Shown here: piece after piece, positions 55,330 through 64,000 of the stretch
Layout of the letters: each line of letters opens with the position of its first letter
How positions within the stretch are numbered: the stretch's first letter is position 1
Assembly (NCBI GenBank): GCA_964411505.1
Contig: CAYPLH010000018.1
Span: 3,826-67,825 of the forward strand
DNA: 64,000 nt
Direction of reading: 5' to 3'
DNA from: CAYPLH01 sp964411505
Lineage (GTDB): Bacteria; Bacillota; Clostridia; CAYPLH01; DUMO01
Made by a program: the position numbers and the translations under genes
The notes under the pieces: model-generated
Database searches by the model: none
What the model was told of the DNA's origin: nothing
The model's input: only the letters and a program-made list of their open reading frames with translations

Positions 55330-55503
55330 CATTTTGACACCTCATCATAAATAAGCATACCGGATTTAACTGGTAATTGGTTATATGTATCAAGCGGCAT
55401 TTTTTTCCGTAAAAGTTGGTGGACTATTTACGTACTTCTATCTCAAAGATACCAGAAAATTTAGCTTGCAACAATATCCTTCATGCATACTTATTCTTTT
55501 TCC
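55304..55503. repeat. about 200-bp imperfect direct repeat, copy 1
   Basis: Aligned with 60269-60471: shared strings include GATTAATCGA, TTTTGACAC, TCATCATAAAT, CCGTAAAAGTTGG, ATCTCAAAG and CAATATCCTTCATGCAT. It truncates DUF4007. Confidence 0.75.
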
Positions 55504-55577
55504 ATTGTTATCGCGGGACAATCTATCGTTCAGGGAATCAGTAGGTTTAGTCATGGATCTGCTTCAGATGGCATGTC

Positions 55578-55754
55578 GAACGAAGAAAATTTGAAGTTAA
55601 ACGTCCAGCCTTCAAAAGTAATAACTTCATCACCGAATTCTTCCTAAGTAAATTTCTTATCCCCTGTTGTGATGATGGGGCATGACTTTCCGATAGTTTC
55701 ATCAAAACCACATTCAATAACCGCATGAACCTCTTTATCAATCCAGTCTTCCAT
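55578..55754 (-). pseudogene. small gene fragment with in-frame TAG
   Basis: ATG 55754 has GGGGGAAG five bases upstream and opens 36 codons (MEDWIDKEVHAVIECGFDE onward). TAG at 55644-55646 interrupts, and the frame continues with coherent sequence EEFGDEVITFEGWTFNFKF. The family is not recognised. It is either a short decayed gene or a 36-residue peptide. Confidence 0.45.
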
Positions 55755-55841
55755 TTTAGCTTCCCCCGCAAAAACAGTGGTTGTAAATGGTACGGAACCA
55801 CCCGTACCATTTTAATTTGATATAATATCAAATTATTAATA

Positions 55842-56930
55842 CTAAACTTTCTGTTTATTATAAGTGATATTTTTTATTGCATAGACTTCCACATCAGTAC
55901 ACTTGAATAAACATTCATCAAATATTGCTAGGTTATATCCCGTTTCATTCATAACACTTTTATACTCAACACCAGCGTAAACAGCTTTATTATCGCGTTC
56001 ACGACTCTTTATAAAGTCCGAAATATACTGCGTCGCAACATAATCAAGGGGACTATCACTTCTTCGAAGGGCTTTACCCATCTCATCATTAATTTTGTTT
56101 AAATGTTCTTTATTTATGGCATGCTCTCTATAGTCAAGCCCATAAATGAACGGACTAATCACATTTATTCTCTTTAAATCAACAACAATTATATCTTCAA
56201 GTAATTCAAATGTACCAATTGAAACATAATCAAAAGCTCCTGCTCGAACTTCATGGAGTGTTGTTTCGATAGAATCTGCTACATATAGACAACTAATACC
56301 ATTGGCATTTGCTCTTCCCTCAGATGCACGATCATTTGGAGGTGCACCCATATCATCTTTTAAATATCCACTTTCATCAGATATTCTCCCTCTATAAAAA
56401 AGTGTTCCTTTCTTATATGGTTTACGAATATATGAGCAAAACTTATCTAATAGTTGCAAATTTATATAATGTGTATGAAACCTGTTTTTAGATTTTAATG
56501 ACTCAACAAAACCTTCCCAAGTTTTGGTGGTTAATAGTGAATGTTCTTCTAAATAATCAGTCTCATATAGTTCCTTTAAGCCTACTGGATTATCAAAAAT
56601 CTCTGGGTTACATTCATATCTTTCTTTGCAAACTTCGGTCACAATGCTATATATTTCTGATTCGGTTCTCTGATTAAAAATATTCCAGTTCGTAAAAAGT
56701 TCACTTTTCAGCATCTTAATTTCTGATTTTGGGAAAGCATCTGGTAGTAGTTGGGCTGGAGTAAAAATACTAATAAAATCTTCAAATAAATTAATCAATT
56801 TGTCATTCTTATCCGTATCATATATGTACACATCTTTGGAATAACAAATTTGACACTCTCCAATTTCATCACATTCATGAATTATTGGAATTATTTCACC
56901 ATCAAGAAAACACTTTTCACAAAAAATCAT
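55842..56930 (-). CDS. RES-domain protein with N-terminal zinc finger
   Basis: 362 residues. An N-terminal treble-clef-like finger (C4, C7, C26, C29) is followed by a helical region (about 40-165, HEPN/RES-N-like) and the RES domain. The domain has R180 in FYRGR, E227 in TLHEVRA and S304 in ATQYISDF, consistent with the Arg-Glu-Ser triad. RES toxins degrade NAD+ in growing cells. The usual antitoxin (Xre-type with MbcA/ParS/Xre fold) is absent; instead the gene ends a three-gene operon after a beta-family and a sce7726-like gene. ATG 56930 has AAGGAG upstream. Confidence 0.8.
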   Translation of the reverse strand: MIFCEKCFLDGEIIPIIHECDEIGECQICYSKDVYIYDTDKNDKLINLFEDFISIFTPAQLLPDAFPKSEIKMLKSELFTNWNIFNQRTESEIYSIVTEVCKERYECNPEIFDNPVGLKELYETDYLEEHSLLTTKTWEGFVESLKSKNRFHTHYINLQLLDKFCSYIRKPYKKGTLFYRGRISDESGYLKDDMGAPPNDRASEGRANANGISCLYVADSIETTLHEVRAGAFDYVSIGTFELLEDIIVVDLKRINVISPFIYGLDYREHAINKEHLNKINDEMGKALRRSDSPLDYVATQYISDFIKSRERDNKAVYAGVEYKSVMNETGYNLAIFDECLFKCTDVEVYAIKNITYNKQKV

Positions 56931-56934
56931 ATTG

Positions 56935-57861
56935 TTACTCCTTATCTAAGTAGCTTCCCAACAGTTCAATATGATGCATAATAGATAATTTCTTTACAGT
57001 GCCGAGCCCCGGATAAGCTTCTCTTTCATATAAATCTTCAAACTCAATCATTCCCAATGTATTAAGCTTCATAGTTTGATTCCATTCTACTAATTTAGAA
57101 AGAGCCTCTCTAAATTTGCCTGCAGGATCACTTATATCATCATTTGAATCAGATACAAAATGCTTAATGCGTAAGCTGTCGTCTTCTGCAAAGTAAACAA
57201 TATGAATAGCTACTGCATATGGAGCAAATCCGGTATCACTATATTCGTCCCCTACAATTGAATAATCTGCAAAACCTTTGTAACCATCCTCTAAGTAAAA
57301 CAAATGATCTTCTGAAAAAGGTTCATCATCAATTTTGCTATAATCAATATTCCTCTCAAGTTTATTAAATTTATCATCTAGCATAACGCGGTTACTTCTT
57401 ATTTTCCTTCGAAAACCACTATCATCAGGAATTAAGTTAAATTTCACATCTCGATCAGCAAAATATTTCTCATGTATTGGTATAGCGTCTTTATTCGTAC
57501 AAATTGTACTCATGCTATTGCCATGTTTTTTAATAAATGTTTCTGCAGCAATATCCTTAGGTTTTACGATTCTTGCAAATAATAAAGTGCCTGTTTCACT
57601 TATTACTTTATTAAATTGTTCTACCAGTTTTTCATTTTTTGAATCTTGATAATCATCGTAAAAACCACCAACCTGTGGGTTTACAATTATACACAAAACT
57701 TTCTCTTCTTCTTTGTATTTAGTAATTGTTTTAATAAGTGTAGAAGATAATTTAACCGGTTCAATTATTGGAATAACCTTTTCACTTAATACTTCTTTTT
57801 CTACTAATTCCCGCAATGCTATAAGTTCGAATTGTCTCCCTCTTAAATATGGCAAATACAT
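56935..57861 (-). CDS. beta-family (sce7725-like) protein
   Basis: 308 residues. The N-terminus MYLPYLRGRQFELIALRELV and later strings EKVIPIIEPVKL, LEDGYKGFADYSIVGDEY and YAVAIHIVY match the phage-beta-protein-like family that occurs next to sce7726-type genes. It may be a TIM-barrel-like fold. Its biochemical role is unknown. It is four bases from the RES gene and three from the sce7726-like gene, so all three are co-translated. Confidence 0.72.
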   Translation of the reverse strand: MYLPYLRGRQFELIALRELVEKEVLSEKVIPIIEPVKLSSTLIKTITKYKEEEKVLCIIVNPQVGGFYDDYQDSKNEKLVEQFNKVISETGTLLFARIVKPKDIAAETFIKKHGNSMSTICTNKDAIPIHEKYFADRDVKFNLIPDDSGFRRKIRSNRVMLDDKFNKLERNIDYSKIDDEPFSEDHLFYLEDGYKGFADYSIVGDEYSDTGFAPYAVAIHIVYFAEDDSLRIKHFVSDSNDDISDPAGKFREALSKLVEWNQTMKLNTLGMIEFEDLYEREAYPGLGTVKKLSIMHHIELLGSYLDKE

Positions 57862-57864
57862 TCC

Positions 57865-58725
57865 CTATCCCCCTTCAAATTGTTGTTCTAAAAATATATT
57901 AAGCCTTAAATAATCTTCACTTTTTAACTCCATGAAATATGCTAAGAATTTCAACTCATACGGTACTTTAACAAAATCTTCTTTAATGATCATATTCCTT
58001 TTTTTTAATTGATCTACAACATAGCTATGTGCCTCTGAAATCGGAATATTTAAAAACATCTTTTTACATTCAGTATAATATCTAAATTGAGATACATTAG
58101 GTGTTTCACCATACTTCTTCAATAGGATTGCTTCATATTCAGGTTTTCTTAAAATTTTAAACAATATATTAGCATCCAGAGAATTGTTATACTCTTCAGG
58201 TTTTCTAATAGTGCTTAGTCTCCCGTTTTTTTGTAAAATATAAACACCTATTGGTTTTTGCATTAGCTCAATTTTCTTCATCAATGCCTTTAAATTTTCC
58301 TTATATGTTACTACAGCCACATAATTAAATGCTCTGTAATAATCGTTAAGTTGACTTTCTAGTCTTTCAAAATTATCTAACTCAGTTTTGATCTCATAAA
58401 CTACAGCTTTCCCATTTATTAGAACAAAATCAGCTTTTGATTTTGCTACAGGAATCTCTGTCAAGGCAGTGGTGGTATTAACGCTATGGATCCCCAAAAG
58501 CAGCTTGTTTAGCAAAGTATTTTTATAAAAATACTCATTTCTATAGTTTTTCTTTAATTCTGAATATATTTCACTAATCAGCTCAGCATTCTTCTTTTTT
58601 TCAGGGTCTTCTGAATAACGCTTAACAACTGATACATAGGTGTTTTCAGCTTTTAACCCAATCCACTGACGAAGAGCGTTCCGAGTAAATACGCGATTCA
58701 ATACGTTTGATTTGTTATCTGTCAT
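57865..58725 (-). CDS. sce7726-family protein, nuclease-like
   Basis: 286 residues, first gene of the RES operon. ATG 58725 has GGAGG eight bases upstream. The central motif EIPVAKSKADFVLINGKAVVYEIKTELDNFERL has the D-x(n)-E-x-K spacing of a PD-(D/E)XK nuclease. The rest is helical and ends near LKSEDYLRLNIFLEQQF. The pairing with a beta-family gene is a known, uncharacterised association. The nuclease motif suggests a nucleic-acid-directed defence activity, which is inference. Confidence 0.72.
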   Translation of the reverse strand: MTDNKSNVLNRVFTRNALRQWIGLKAENTYVSVVKRYSEDPEKKKNAELISEIYSELKKNYRNEYFYKNTLLNKLLLGIHSVNTTTALTEIPVAKSKADFVLINGKAVVYEIKTELDNFERLESQLNDYYRAFNYVAVVTYKENLKALMKKIELMQKPIGVYILQKNGRLSTIRKPEEYNNSLDANILFKILRKPEYEAILLKKYGETPNVSQFRYYTECKKMFLNIPISEAHSYVVDQLKKRNMIIKEDFVKVPYELKFLAYFMELKSEDYLRLNIFLEQQFEGG

Positions 58726-59147
58726 TCTCTTCGCCTCCTTTTCTAATCTATCTTAAGTTAAGTATATCAATTTTTGACTGATTTTTCTATCATTATTTGC
58801 TATAATACCAGATTTCTATCTCACAACATACATTCGCAATTTGCAATTTCTGTATCATCTCTTTACATTCCTTCATTAACTCCTGCTCTATTCCTTCTTT
58901 AAATATTTCACAATTCTAAATCCCATAATCTCGTTATTATACTTAGCGGTTTCTTCGATATTCGGTGTAGGAAATTTCTGGGGTTTTGTCACGGGCAAGC
59001 TTGTAATATTTTATAATCTCCATTTTGTTTGTTTCTTTAAGGTCTCCCCATTTGCGGGTCACACCTTGCTTTACCCCAAAGTTAAGATGTCTAAAAATCT
59101 ATCGGTCAACTTCCCCGGAAGCACGCCAAAGCAGCATACCAAAGTTT
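58726..59147. other. gene-free spacer, possible decayed coding DNA
   Basis: No intact gene. On the minus strand short open stretches in different frames (for example VTRKWGDLKETNKMEIIKYY and NIEETAKYNNEIMGFRIVKY) hint at a decayed gene, but no family was recognised. Confidence 0.3.
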
Positions 59148-59864
59148 TCAAACTTGCTTAATTTCTCGGCACTTTGGATAGTTAGAGCAGCCATAAAATT
59201 CTTTACCGGAATTTGCTCCTTGAGTCGCTTTCCTTTTAACCATCGGAATACTGCATTTGGGGCAAATAGGGGCGTTGGTCTCTTCTTGGAAATTTCCTGT
59301 TTTGATTGCAATTTCATCCACTATATCTAATTTGGTTGGCTCTCCAGGCAAAAAATAATTTAAAATCTCTTTTAAGTCTTCCTTAGTGTAACCACTTTGA
59401 GCCTTTATGTGAAATAGCGGAATTTGAGAGGTCGCAAACACTCGGTCTACAAAAGCATCTCTTTGCTTACGCGCTTCTCTTTGATGGCTCTTGTCATCTA
59501 ATTCTACTGCACATATAACTTGCATCGTCTTAGCATCACAAAGCACAAAATCCACATGTTTTTTTGCAATATAGTTAAAAAACTTCATATAGTCTTTTCC
59601 GACACTCTTACCGATAAACACTATTTCCTTAACTGCAACTTTTGGGCAGATTATCACCTTGTTCTCAAGAAATGTACCCAATGTTCGATAGAAAGACAAC
59701 TCAGAAGCGCTAAGGAAGTCATCACGTTTTTTGTAGGGTAGGGTTACATTTTTATTTTGTGGTACATCTTTTGAAGATGGCTTTTTCACAACTGAAGATG
59801 GCTTTTTCACTACAAAAAATAGAACAATCAGAACTCCAATAATCACGTATAGTATCCAGTCCAT
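59148..59864 (-). CDS. DUF2726 protein with membrane anchor and zinc ribbon
   Basis: 238 residues from ATG 59864, seven bases after GGAG. One N-terminal membrane helix (3-18), a short tandem linker (KKPSSVVKKPSSK), a DUF2726 domain (about 45-170: LSASELSFYRTL, VDFVLCDAKTMQVICAVELDDKSH) and a C-terminal topoisomerase-type zinc ribbon (CPKCSIPMV, YGCSNYPKC). The DUF2726 core resembles a restriction-endonuclease-like fold. It probably handles nucleic acid near the membrane. It lies within the repeat-bracketed island. Confidence 0.78.
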   Translation of the reverse strand: MDWILYVIIGVLIVLFFVVKKPSSVVKKPSSKDVPQNKNVTLPYKKRDDFLSASELSFYRTLGTFLENKVIICPKVAVKEIVFIGKSVGKDYMKFFNYIAKKHVDFVLCDAKTMQVICAVELDDKSHQREARKQRDAFVDRVFATSQIPLFHIKAQSGYTKEDLKEILNYFLPGEPTKLDIVDEIAIKTGNFQEETNAPICPKCSIPMVKRKATQGANSGKEFYGCSNYPKCREIKQV

Positions 59865-60453
59865 ATTCATACTCCTTCGACTTTATATTTGTACTCTTTC
59901 AATATATAAGTTAACGCAGCATACATTTCCGTCCGAAATCAGTCATCAAATTTCTCCATGGGTTTTTGTTTTATTCAAATTCATGTTCATTCTGCATATA
60001 ATACAGTTCAGTATTCCATCCATCCGCAAGGCGGTGAATTACTTTAAGATTATTAACATTTATGTTATATTTCTACATGCTGTATGAAAATTCCTGCATT
60101 ATAAGACTTATTTGTCAGAAATTTGATGACATGAACATTATCAGGTTGAAACATTCCTTACAGGTGATAATAAACTCAGTCGTTATGCTCCAGTGTCGAT
60201 TTCAGAATTACTCAGCTCAGTCGCTCCACTCCCTCGCAACGTACCAGGTTCCACCCGAAATATTTTCTACATGTACCGGATTAATCGATAATAAGATTTT
60301 GACACATCATCATAAATTACTATAATGGCATCAATTGTTAATTTTTTATATGTAACAAGTGGTATTCTCCGTAAAAGTTGGCGGGCTATTTACGCACTTC
60401 CATCTCAAAGGTACTAGATAGATTGGTTCACAGCAATATCCTTCATGCATCAC
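59865..60453. other. gene-free region with repeat copy 2
   Basis: Holds the second copy of the 200-bp repeat (60269-60471), preceded by a 33-base repeat (60216-60248) that recurs at 63625-63657. No supported gene. Confidence 0.5.
60216..60248. repeat. 33-base repeat, copy 1
   Basis: CTCAGTCGCTCC-x-C-x-CCCTCGC-x-ACG pattern, recurring with a few changes at 63625-63657 in the same orientation. Confidence 0.6.
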
Positions 60454-60471
60454 TTATACTTTTCCTACTTT
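60269..60471. repeat. about 200-bp imperfect direct repeat, copy 2
   Basis: Same orientation as 55304-55503. Its right end overlaps the stop codon of the MazG-like gene at 60454. Confidence 0.75.
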
Positions 60472-60795
60472 ATTTATTACTTCCTTTAACAAAAGCTTCT
60501 TATTAAATGCGCCCCGCTTTTCTACCTTAGCAATCCTTATTTTCTCAAACTCTTCAAGTGTCACACCCTTACAATCAAGTAAAGCATAAATAACTTCAAC
60601 CAAATCTGCTAATTCTTCAACACAGCCTTCTTCCAAATATTCTTTCAGTTCCTCACCAAGCTTTATGTTAAGATATTTTTGATAGGTTTCTCCGTCTAAA
60701 ATTTCAACTGTAGCCTTGTTACCGGCTTCCTCGATGATTTCAGGAATCTTGTCCCGAACAAGTTTGTCATACTTAATCAAATTACTCTTTTCCAT
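60454..60795 (-). CDS. MazG-like nucleotide pyrophosphohydrolase
   Basis: 113 residues. YDKLVRDKIPEIIEEAG at the N-terminus and GEELKEYLEE / EELADLVEVIYALL form the helical E-x2-E...E-x2-D metal-binding core of the MazG/HisE superfamily. These enzymes hydrolyse nucleoside triphosphates to monophosphates. It overlaps the helicase gene by 14 bases and is therefore translated with it. Confidence 0.85.
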   Translation of the reverse strand: MEKSNLIKYDKLVRDKIPEIIEEAGNKATVEILDGETYQKYLNIKLGEELKEYLEEGCVEELADLVEVIYALLDCKGVTLEEFEKIRIAKVEKRGAFNKKLLLKEVINKVGKV

Positions 60796-63400
60796 GTTTA
60801 ACGCTCCCTTTAATTATTTCATCTGCTCGTTTTTCTAACCTTTCTTTATAGAATCTTCGAGTTCTATAATTAATAATATCTATATAATGCTTGCGAAACG
60901 CTGGATTATTAATAAATTCTTCTAATTCCGGAACAATGCAAAACTGCTTATTTTCCTCAAAGAAAAATTCCGGAGAAGATTGCTTCAGAAACTTCATAGG
61001 ATTCCTTCTGGCAAGGTTTACATATTCCTTCTTTCCCCAATCCTTATAGTTGGATGTGCTAATGTCCTTTTTAAGGTCTATCACATTAGACCCATGAGAG
61101 TAAAATTCCTTAAAACTTTCATATATATCGTCTTCATCTATTACTAGTTTCATTTTTCCTTTATTATAAAAAGACAACAGCAGTGGCATCTTGTACATCT
61201 TTGTCATACCAGTATTCTCTATTTCCCTAAGAAATTCATGTGCCTTTGTACCAAGCAATTGGCTCTCATCCTCTGATAGTTCACCAATCTTATCAAGAAA
61301 GGAAAGGTAATCTCTGAAAATATTGAACTTCTTTTTGGTACGAATTGATGCATATATACTTTCATCAAGATAAGTGTACATTGAAAGCCGTAATGGTCTG
61401 TCTCCAAGCTTCTCTTTGATCCTGAAGTATTCCTCTTTTACTTTGTCAATCAATTCTTTCTGCTCATCAGACATACGTTTAAACAGGTCGATTAATTTAA
61501 AATCAAAGTTAACAATACAACCCTCTGGATATTCTTCTTCATCCGGCATATGAACTGACCTTGCTCCCTTTCCAAAACCTTTTGTATCACCTATAAGAAA
61601 ATAAGGAATTAGGTTAGCTTTTTTATAATTCCCGATAAAATCCAATACATTTACATACCTTTTCTTGCCCTTTTTACGTAATCCTCTACCCAGCTGCTGC
61701 AGAAATACTGTTGGGGACTCGGTAGGTCTTAAGAACATAACCATGTCTACTTCTGGAACATCAAGCCCTTCATTAAACATATCAACAGAAAAAATCACTC
61801 TAACTTCAGCTTTTCTTAGCTTATCTATAGCTTCCTTTCGGTCCAGTACATAAAATGATTCTCTTCCATTTTCCAAGCCATAACTGTTTTTAGGTATATG
61901 CCCGCTTATAACAGCGCAAGCCTTAATACCCTGCCTCATAAAATATTCTGCCATAAAAACTGCATGACTTCTGCTTGAACAAAACCCTAAAGCTCTCCTA
62001 CTATTATACTTAAGATAGTTTTGCAGTATTAAATCTGCCCTCTTGTTTATATTCAAAACTTGCTCAAGTTGTTTATCATCATACTTACCATTTTTATAAT
62101 CGATTCTGCTATAATCAGTTTCATCATAAACACCATAATACCTAAAAGGTACAAGCCAACCCTTATTAATCGCTTCCTTCAGCCTTACTTCATATACGAG
62201 ATTGTAGTCACACAAAGCAAATACATCCTGACTATCAAGCCTCTCGGGAGTTGCAGTCAAACCAAGGAGAAACACTGGTTTAAAATACTCTATAACATTT
62301 ATGTAGCTTTCCGCCACTGCATGGTGGAACTCATCAATAACAATATAGTCAAATTCATCTCTGGCAAAATACTCAGTATTTAGGTACTCTTTCCGCCCTA
62401 GAGTCTGTACTGTAGCAAATAATATATCGCAGTCTTTATCTTTGCGCACTCCGCTAAAGTGACCTATTGATGTTTCAGGTCTTACGCATTTGAAAGTTCT
62501 TTCTGCTTGGATGAGTATTTCTTCTCTATGAGCTATAAAAAGAATTTTATTAAACATTTTCGAATCAAACGCTGCTAGAAATGTTTTACCTACTCCGGTA
62601 GCTGCAACTACTATACCCTTATCCCAGCCATCAAGCCTAGACTTTTTTAATTCATACAAAGCTTCTATCTGAGGTCCAATAGGACATGGATAATTAATAA
62701 TTTTACATTGTTCAAGACATTGATCCGGCTCTTCTGTATCAATTACATATCCGGGATGGGGTTCCGCGGCGGCTTTTGCTTGTCCCGCCCCAGCAGCTAC
62801 AGCTGTACCATTTTCAAGCCTTTCCAAATCCTCGAATAGCTTTGGTCTCTTCCAGCTTTTTGAGTATCTTTTCATTTCATTATCATCAACTATAATTGAA
62901 TGGTTAAGAAATAACTCTTCAAAGGTTTGCTTGAAATGATTATAATCCTCTGGGCTTACTTTTGAGCAAATTCTATAGTTCCACTCAATGCCATTAGTCA
63001 AAGCTGAGCGAGACATATTGGAGGAACCTATAAAAATTTCGCTGCCATCCTCATATTCAAAAATATATGCTTTTGGGTGAAAAGATTTATTGGGAACATT
63101 ATAAAACCTCAAATCAACTCTGTCTCCCAAAGAGTCCTTAAGAAGATAAAGAGCTTGAGGCTGAGTTATATTAAGATAATTTCCACATAGGATTCTTAAG
63201 GAAGCGCCCTTATCAACAGCTTCCTTAAAGTCTTCCTCTAAGAGCCTTACGCCGGATTCCATCAAAAATGCAACTATAATGTCTATTCTCTTCGCCCTGG
63301 AAATTGATTCCTTGAGACGATTATATAAGTGATCCCCATCGCCTGTAATACAATTTCTATTATAGTTGTTTTCATTAAACAAAGATGAATACTCCACCAT
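60782..63400 (-). CDS. PLD-nuclease/DEAD-like helicase fusion
   Basis: About 872 residues from ATG 63400, nine bases after AGAGGAG; ATG 63424 is the alternative start. The N-terminal phospholipase-D-type nuclease domain has SFHPKAYIFE and GSSNMSRSAL (H-x-K...N, with one HKD motif). The helicase follows with Walker A AATGVGKT, Walker B DEFHHA, motif III TATP, and motifs V-VI EGLDVPEVDMV and QQLGRGLRKKGK. A roughly 250-residue C-terminal region is unassigned. PLD-helicase proteins are frequent in anti-phage loci; coupling with MazG suggests a two-part system. Confidence 0.83.
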   Translation of the reverse strand: MVEYSSLFNENNYNRNCITGDGDHLYNRLKESISRAKRIDIIVAFLMESGVRLLEEDFKEAVDKGASLRILCGNYLNITQPQALYLLKDSLGDRVDLRFYNVPNKSFHPKAYIFEYEDGSEIFIGSSNMSRSALTNGIEWNYRICSKVSPEDYNHFKQTFEELFLNHSIIVDDNEMKRYSKSWKRPKLFEDLERLENGTAVAAGAGQAKAAAEPHPGYVIDTEEPDQCLEQCKIINYPCPIGPQIEALYELKKSRLDGWDKGIVVAATGVGKTFLAAFDSKMFNKILFIAHREEILIQAERTFKCVRPETSIGHFSGVRKDKDCDILFATVQTLGRKEYLNTEYFARDEFDYIVIDEFHHAVAESYINVIEYFKPVFLLGLTATPERLDSQDVFALCDYNLVYEVRLKEAINKGWLVPFRYYGVYDETDYSRIDYKNGKYDDKQLEQVLNINKRADLILQNYLKYNSRRALGFCSSRSHAVFMAEYFMRQGIKACAVISGHIPKNSYGLENGRESFYVLDRKEAIDKLRKAEVRVIFSVDMFNEGLDVPEVDMVMFLRPTESPTVFLQQLGRGLRKKGKKRYVNVLDFIGNYKKANLIPYFLIGDTKGFGKGARSVHMPDEEEYPEGCIVNFDFKLIDLFKRMSDEQKELIDKVKEEYFRIKEKLGDRPLRLSMYTYLDESIYASIRTKKKFNIFRDYLSFLDKIGELSEDESQLLGTKAHEFLREIENTGMTKMYKMPLLLSFYNKGKMKLVIDEDDIYESFKEFYSHGSNVIDLKKDISTSNYKDWGKKEYVNLARRNPMKFLKQSSPEFFFEENKQFCIVPELEEFINNPAFRKHYIDIINYRTRRFYKERLEKRADEIIKGSVKHGKE

Positions 63401-63932
63401 TAAAATATTCTCCTCTTGGCTCATTAGCCTTAAAACTTCAATAGCTATGCTAAAACTGAGTCACCAATTTGTATAGTATGAGTATATCATAAAAGTCAGG
63501 AATATTTAGTAATTTATTTAGTAAGCAGTTTGGCTGGCAGTGGTTGAGCTTTGAAACTATAGACTTCCAAAAGATAGTTTACAACTATCTTTTTCTGTTA
63601 TCGGTCTATTGTATTGTAACAGGCTCAGTCGCTCCGCACCCTCGCTACGGTACCGGGTACACAATGTCATCAAGCTAATATGTAAGCAATTGGTACAAAT
63701 GTAAAATGCGAAAATATTTTTGAAAATAGCAAAAAAACACTTGACTTTTTAAAAATCGCCCAATAATCAAAAAGAACACATTTGTTGTGTATCTTACAGA
63801 ATTTAGGTAGTTATTGTGAAGATAGGAAAATTGTTTGTTGTTATTCTTGATGAAAACAAATTATTACTTGACGACTTTTTGTTTAAATGCTCAAATAGAC
63901 TTAAGCCAAAATTTTTTTCAAGGGAGTCGAAA
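63401..63932. other. gene-free region with 33-base repeat
   Basis: Contains copy 2 of the 33-base repeat (63625-63657) and a possible promoter for the downstream gene (TTGACT 63741-63746, 17 bases, weak TAATCA). Nothing else seen. Confidence 0.4.
63625..63657. repeat. 33-base repeat, copy 2
   Basis: Matches 60216-60248 at most positions. Confidence 0.6.
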
Positions 63933-64000
63933 ATGGGATTTAAAGAAACTTTGCTCTTTATCATGAATATGGTAAGAAAAACTTTGCAGGTTGAATTGAA
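63933..64000 (+). CDS. partial gene start, probable IS4-type transposase
   Basis: ATG 63933 has AAGGGAG seven bases upstream and opens a frame that runs off the window: MGFKETLLFIMNMVRKTLQV. This resembles the N-terminus of some IS4-family transposases. Only 22 codons are visible, so the assignment is weak. Confidence 0.45.
   Translation, partial: MGFKETLLFIMNMVRKTLQVEL

Noticed and set aside
59025..59330. Plus-strand open frame of 101 codons
   Set aside because: Antisense to the DUF2726 gene, with no ribosome site and biased residues; a shadow.
60062..60325. 87-codon plus-strand open frame before the MazG-like gene
   Set aside because: It runs into the 200-bp repeat and the 33-base repeat, has no good start and no recognisable domain.

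Overview
The window looks like chromosomal DNA of an anaerobic, spore-forming member of the Clostridia. The evidence is AT-rich sequence, SpoIIE with a 21-bp-spaced promoter, a CwlD-type amidase, the redox repressor Rex, a Re-citrate-synthase-like enzyme and LoaP/NusG paralogs. I cannot name the species from sequence alone.

Region 1 (about 17-25919, all minus strand) is one long biosynthetic gene cluster read right to left. It opens with two NusG/LoaP-type antiterminators; between them lie a good promoter and a leader hairpin. A GT4 glycosyltransferase, a PIG-L deacetylase and a DegT aminotransferase follow. Next come a RibD-reductase/methyltransferase fusion, GTP cyclohydrolase I, a VTC/TTM-like protein, a truncated alanyl-tRNA-synthetase-like protein, an HD hydrolase, a B12-binding radical SAM enzyme, a class III aminotransferase and a tandem TTM-like protein. 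After these are a Gfo/Idh dehydrogenase broken by a TGA codon, two ABC exporter halves, an acyl carrier protein, a nucleotidyltransferase, a fused E1 and an E2 of a 2-oxoacid dehydrogenase, and an Sfp-type phosphopantetheinyl transferase. An IS110-family element sits between E1 and E2. My reading, an inference, is an undescribed small-molecule pathway that combines a GTP/pterin-derived part, an amino sugar and a carrier-bound acyl or amino acid unit. It is controlled by processive antitermination.

Region 2 (about 26.2-51.9 kb) is ordinary core genome. It holds a cell-wall amidase, DusB, a Re-citrate-synthase-like enzyme, tRNA-Arg(CCG), an ABC-2 export operon, SpoIIE, an EF-G paralog, DAHP synthase and prephenate dehydrogenase. 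It continues with Rex, an ABC-F protein, CwlD, a 58-residue zinc-ribbon protein, an FAD oxidoreductase, a decarboxylase beta subunit and a PRTase-like protein. Notable non-coding features are a rex promoter overlapped by a Rex-like operator, a 32-bp palindrome over the rex stop codon, and a probable group II intron 5' remnant directly behind a terminator.

Region 3 (about 51.9-64.0 kb) is an accessory, defence-like island rich in repeats. It contains a PAPS-reductase/DndC-like gene with a truncated DUF4007 partner, then a RES / beta-protein / sce7726-like three-gene operon, then a DUF2726 protein. It ends with a PLD-nuclease/helicase paired with a MazG-like pyrophosphohydrolase and the start of a probable transposase. 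Two diverged copies of a roughly 200-bp repeat bracket the RES operon and DUF2726 gene. The first copy coincides with the point where DUF4007 is cut off.
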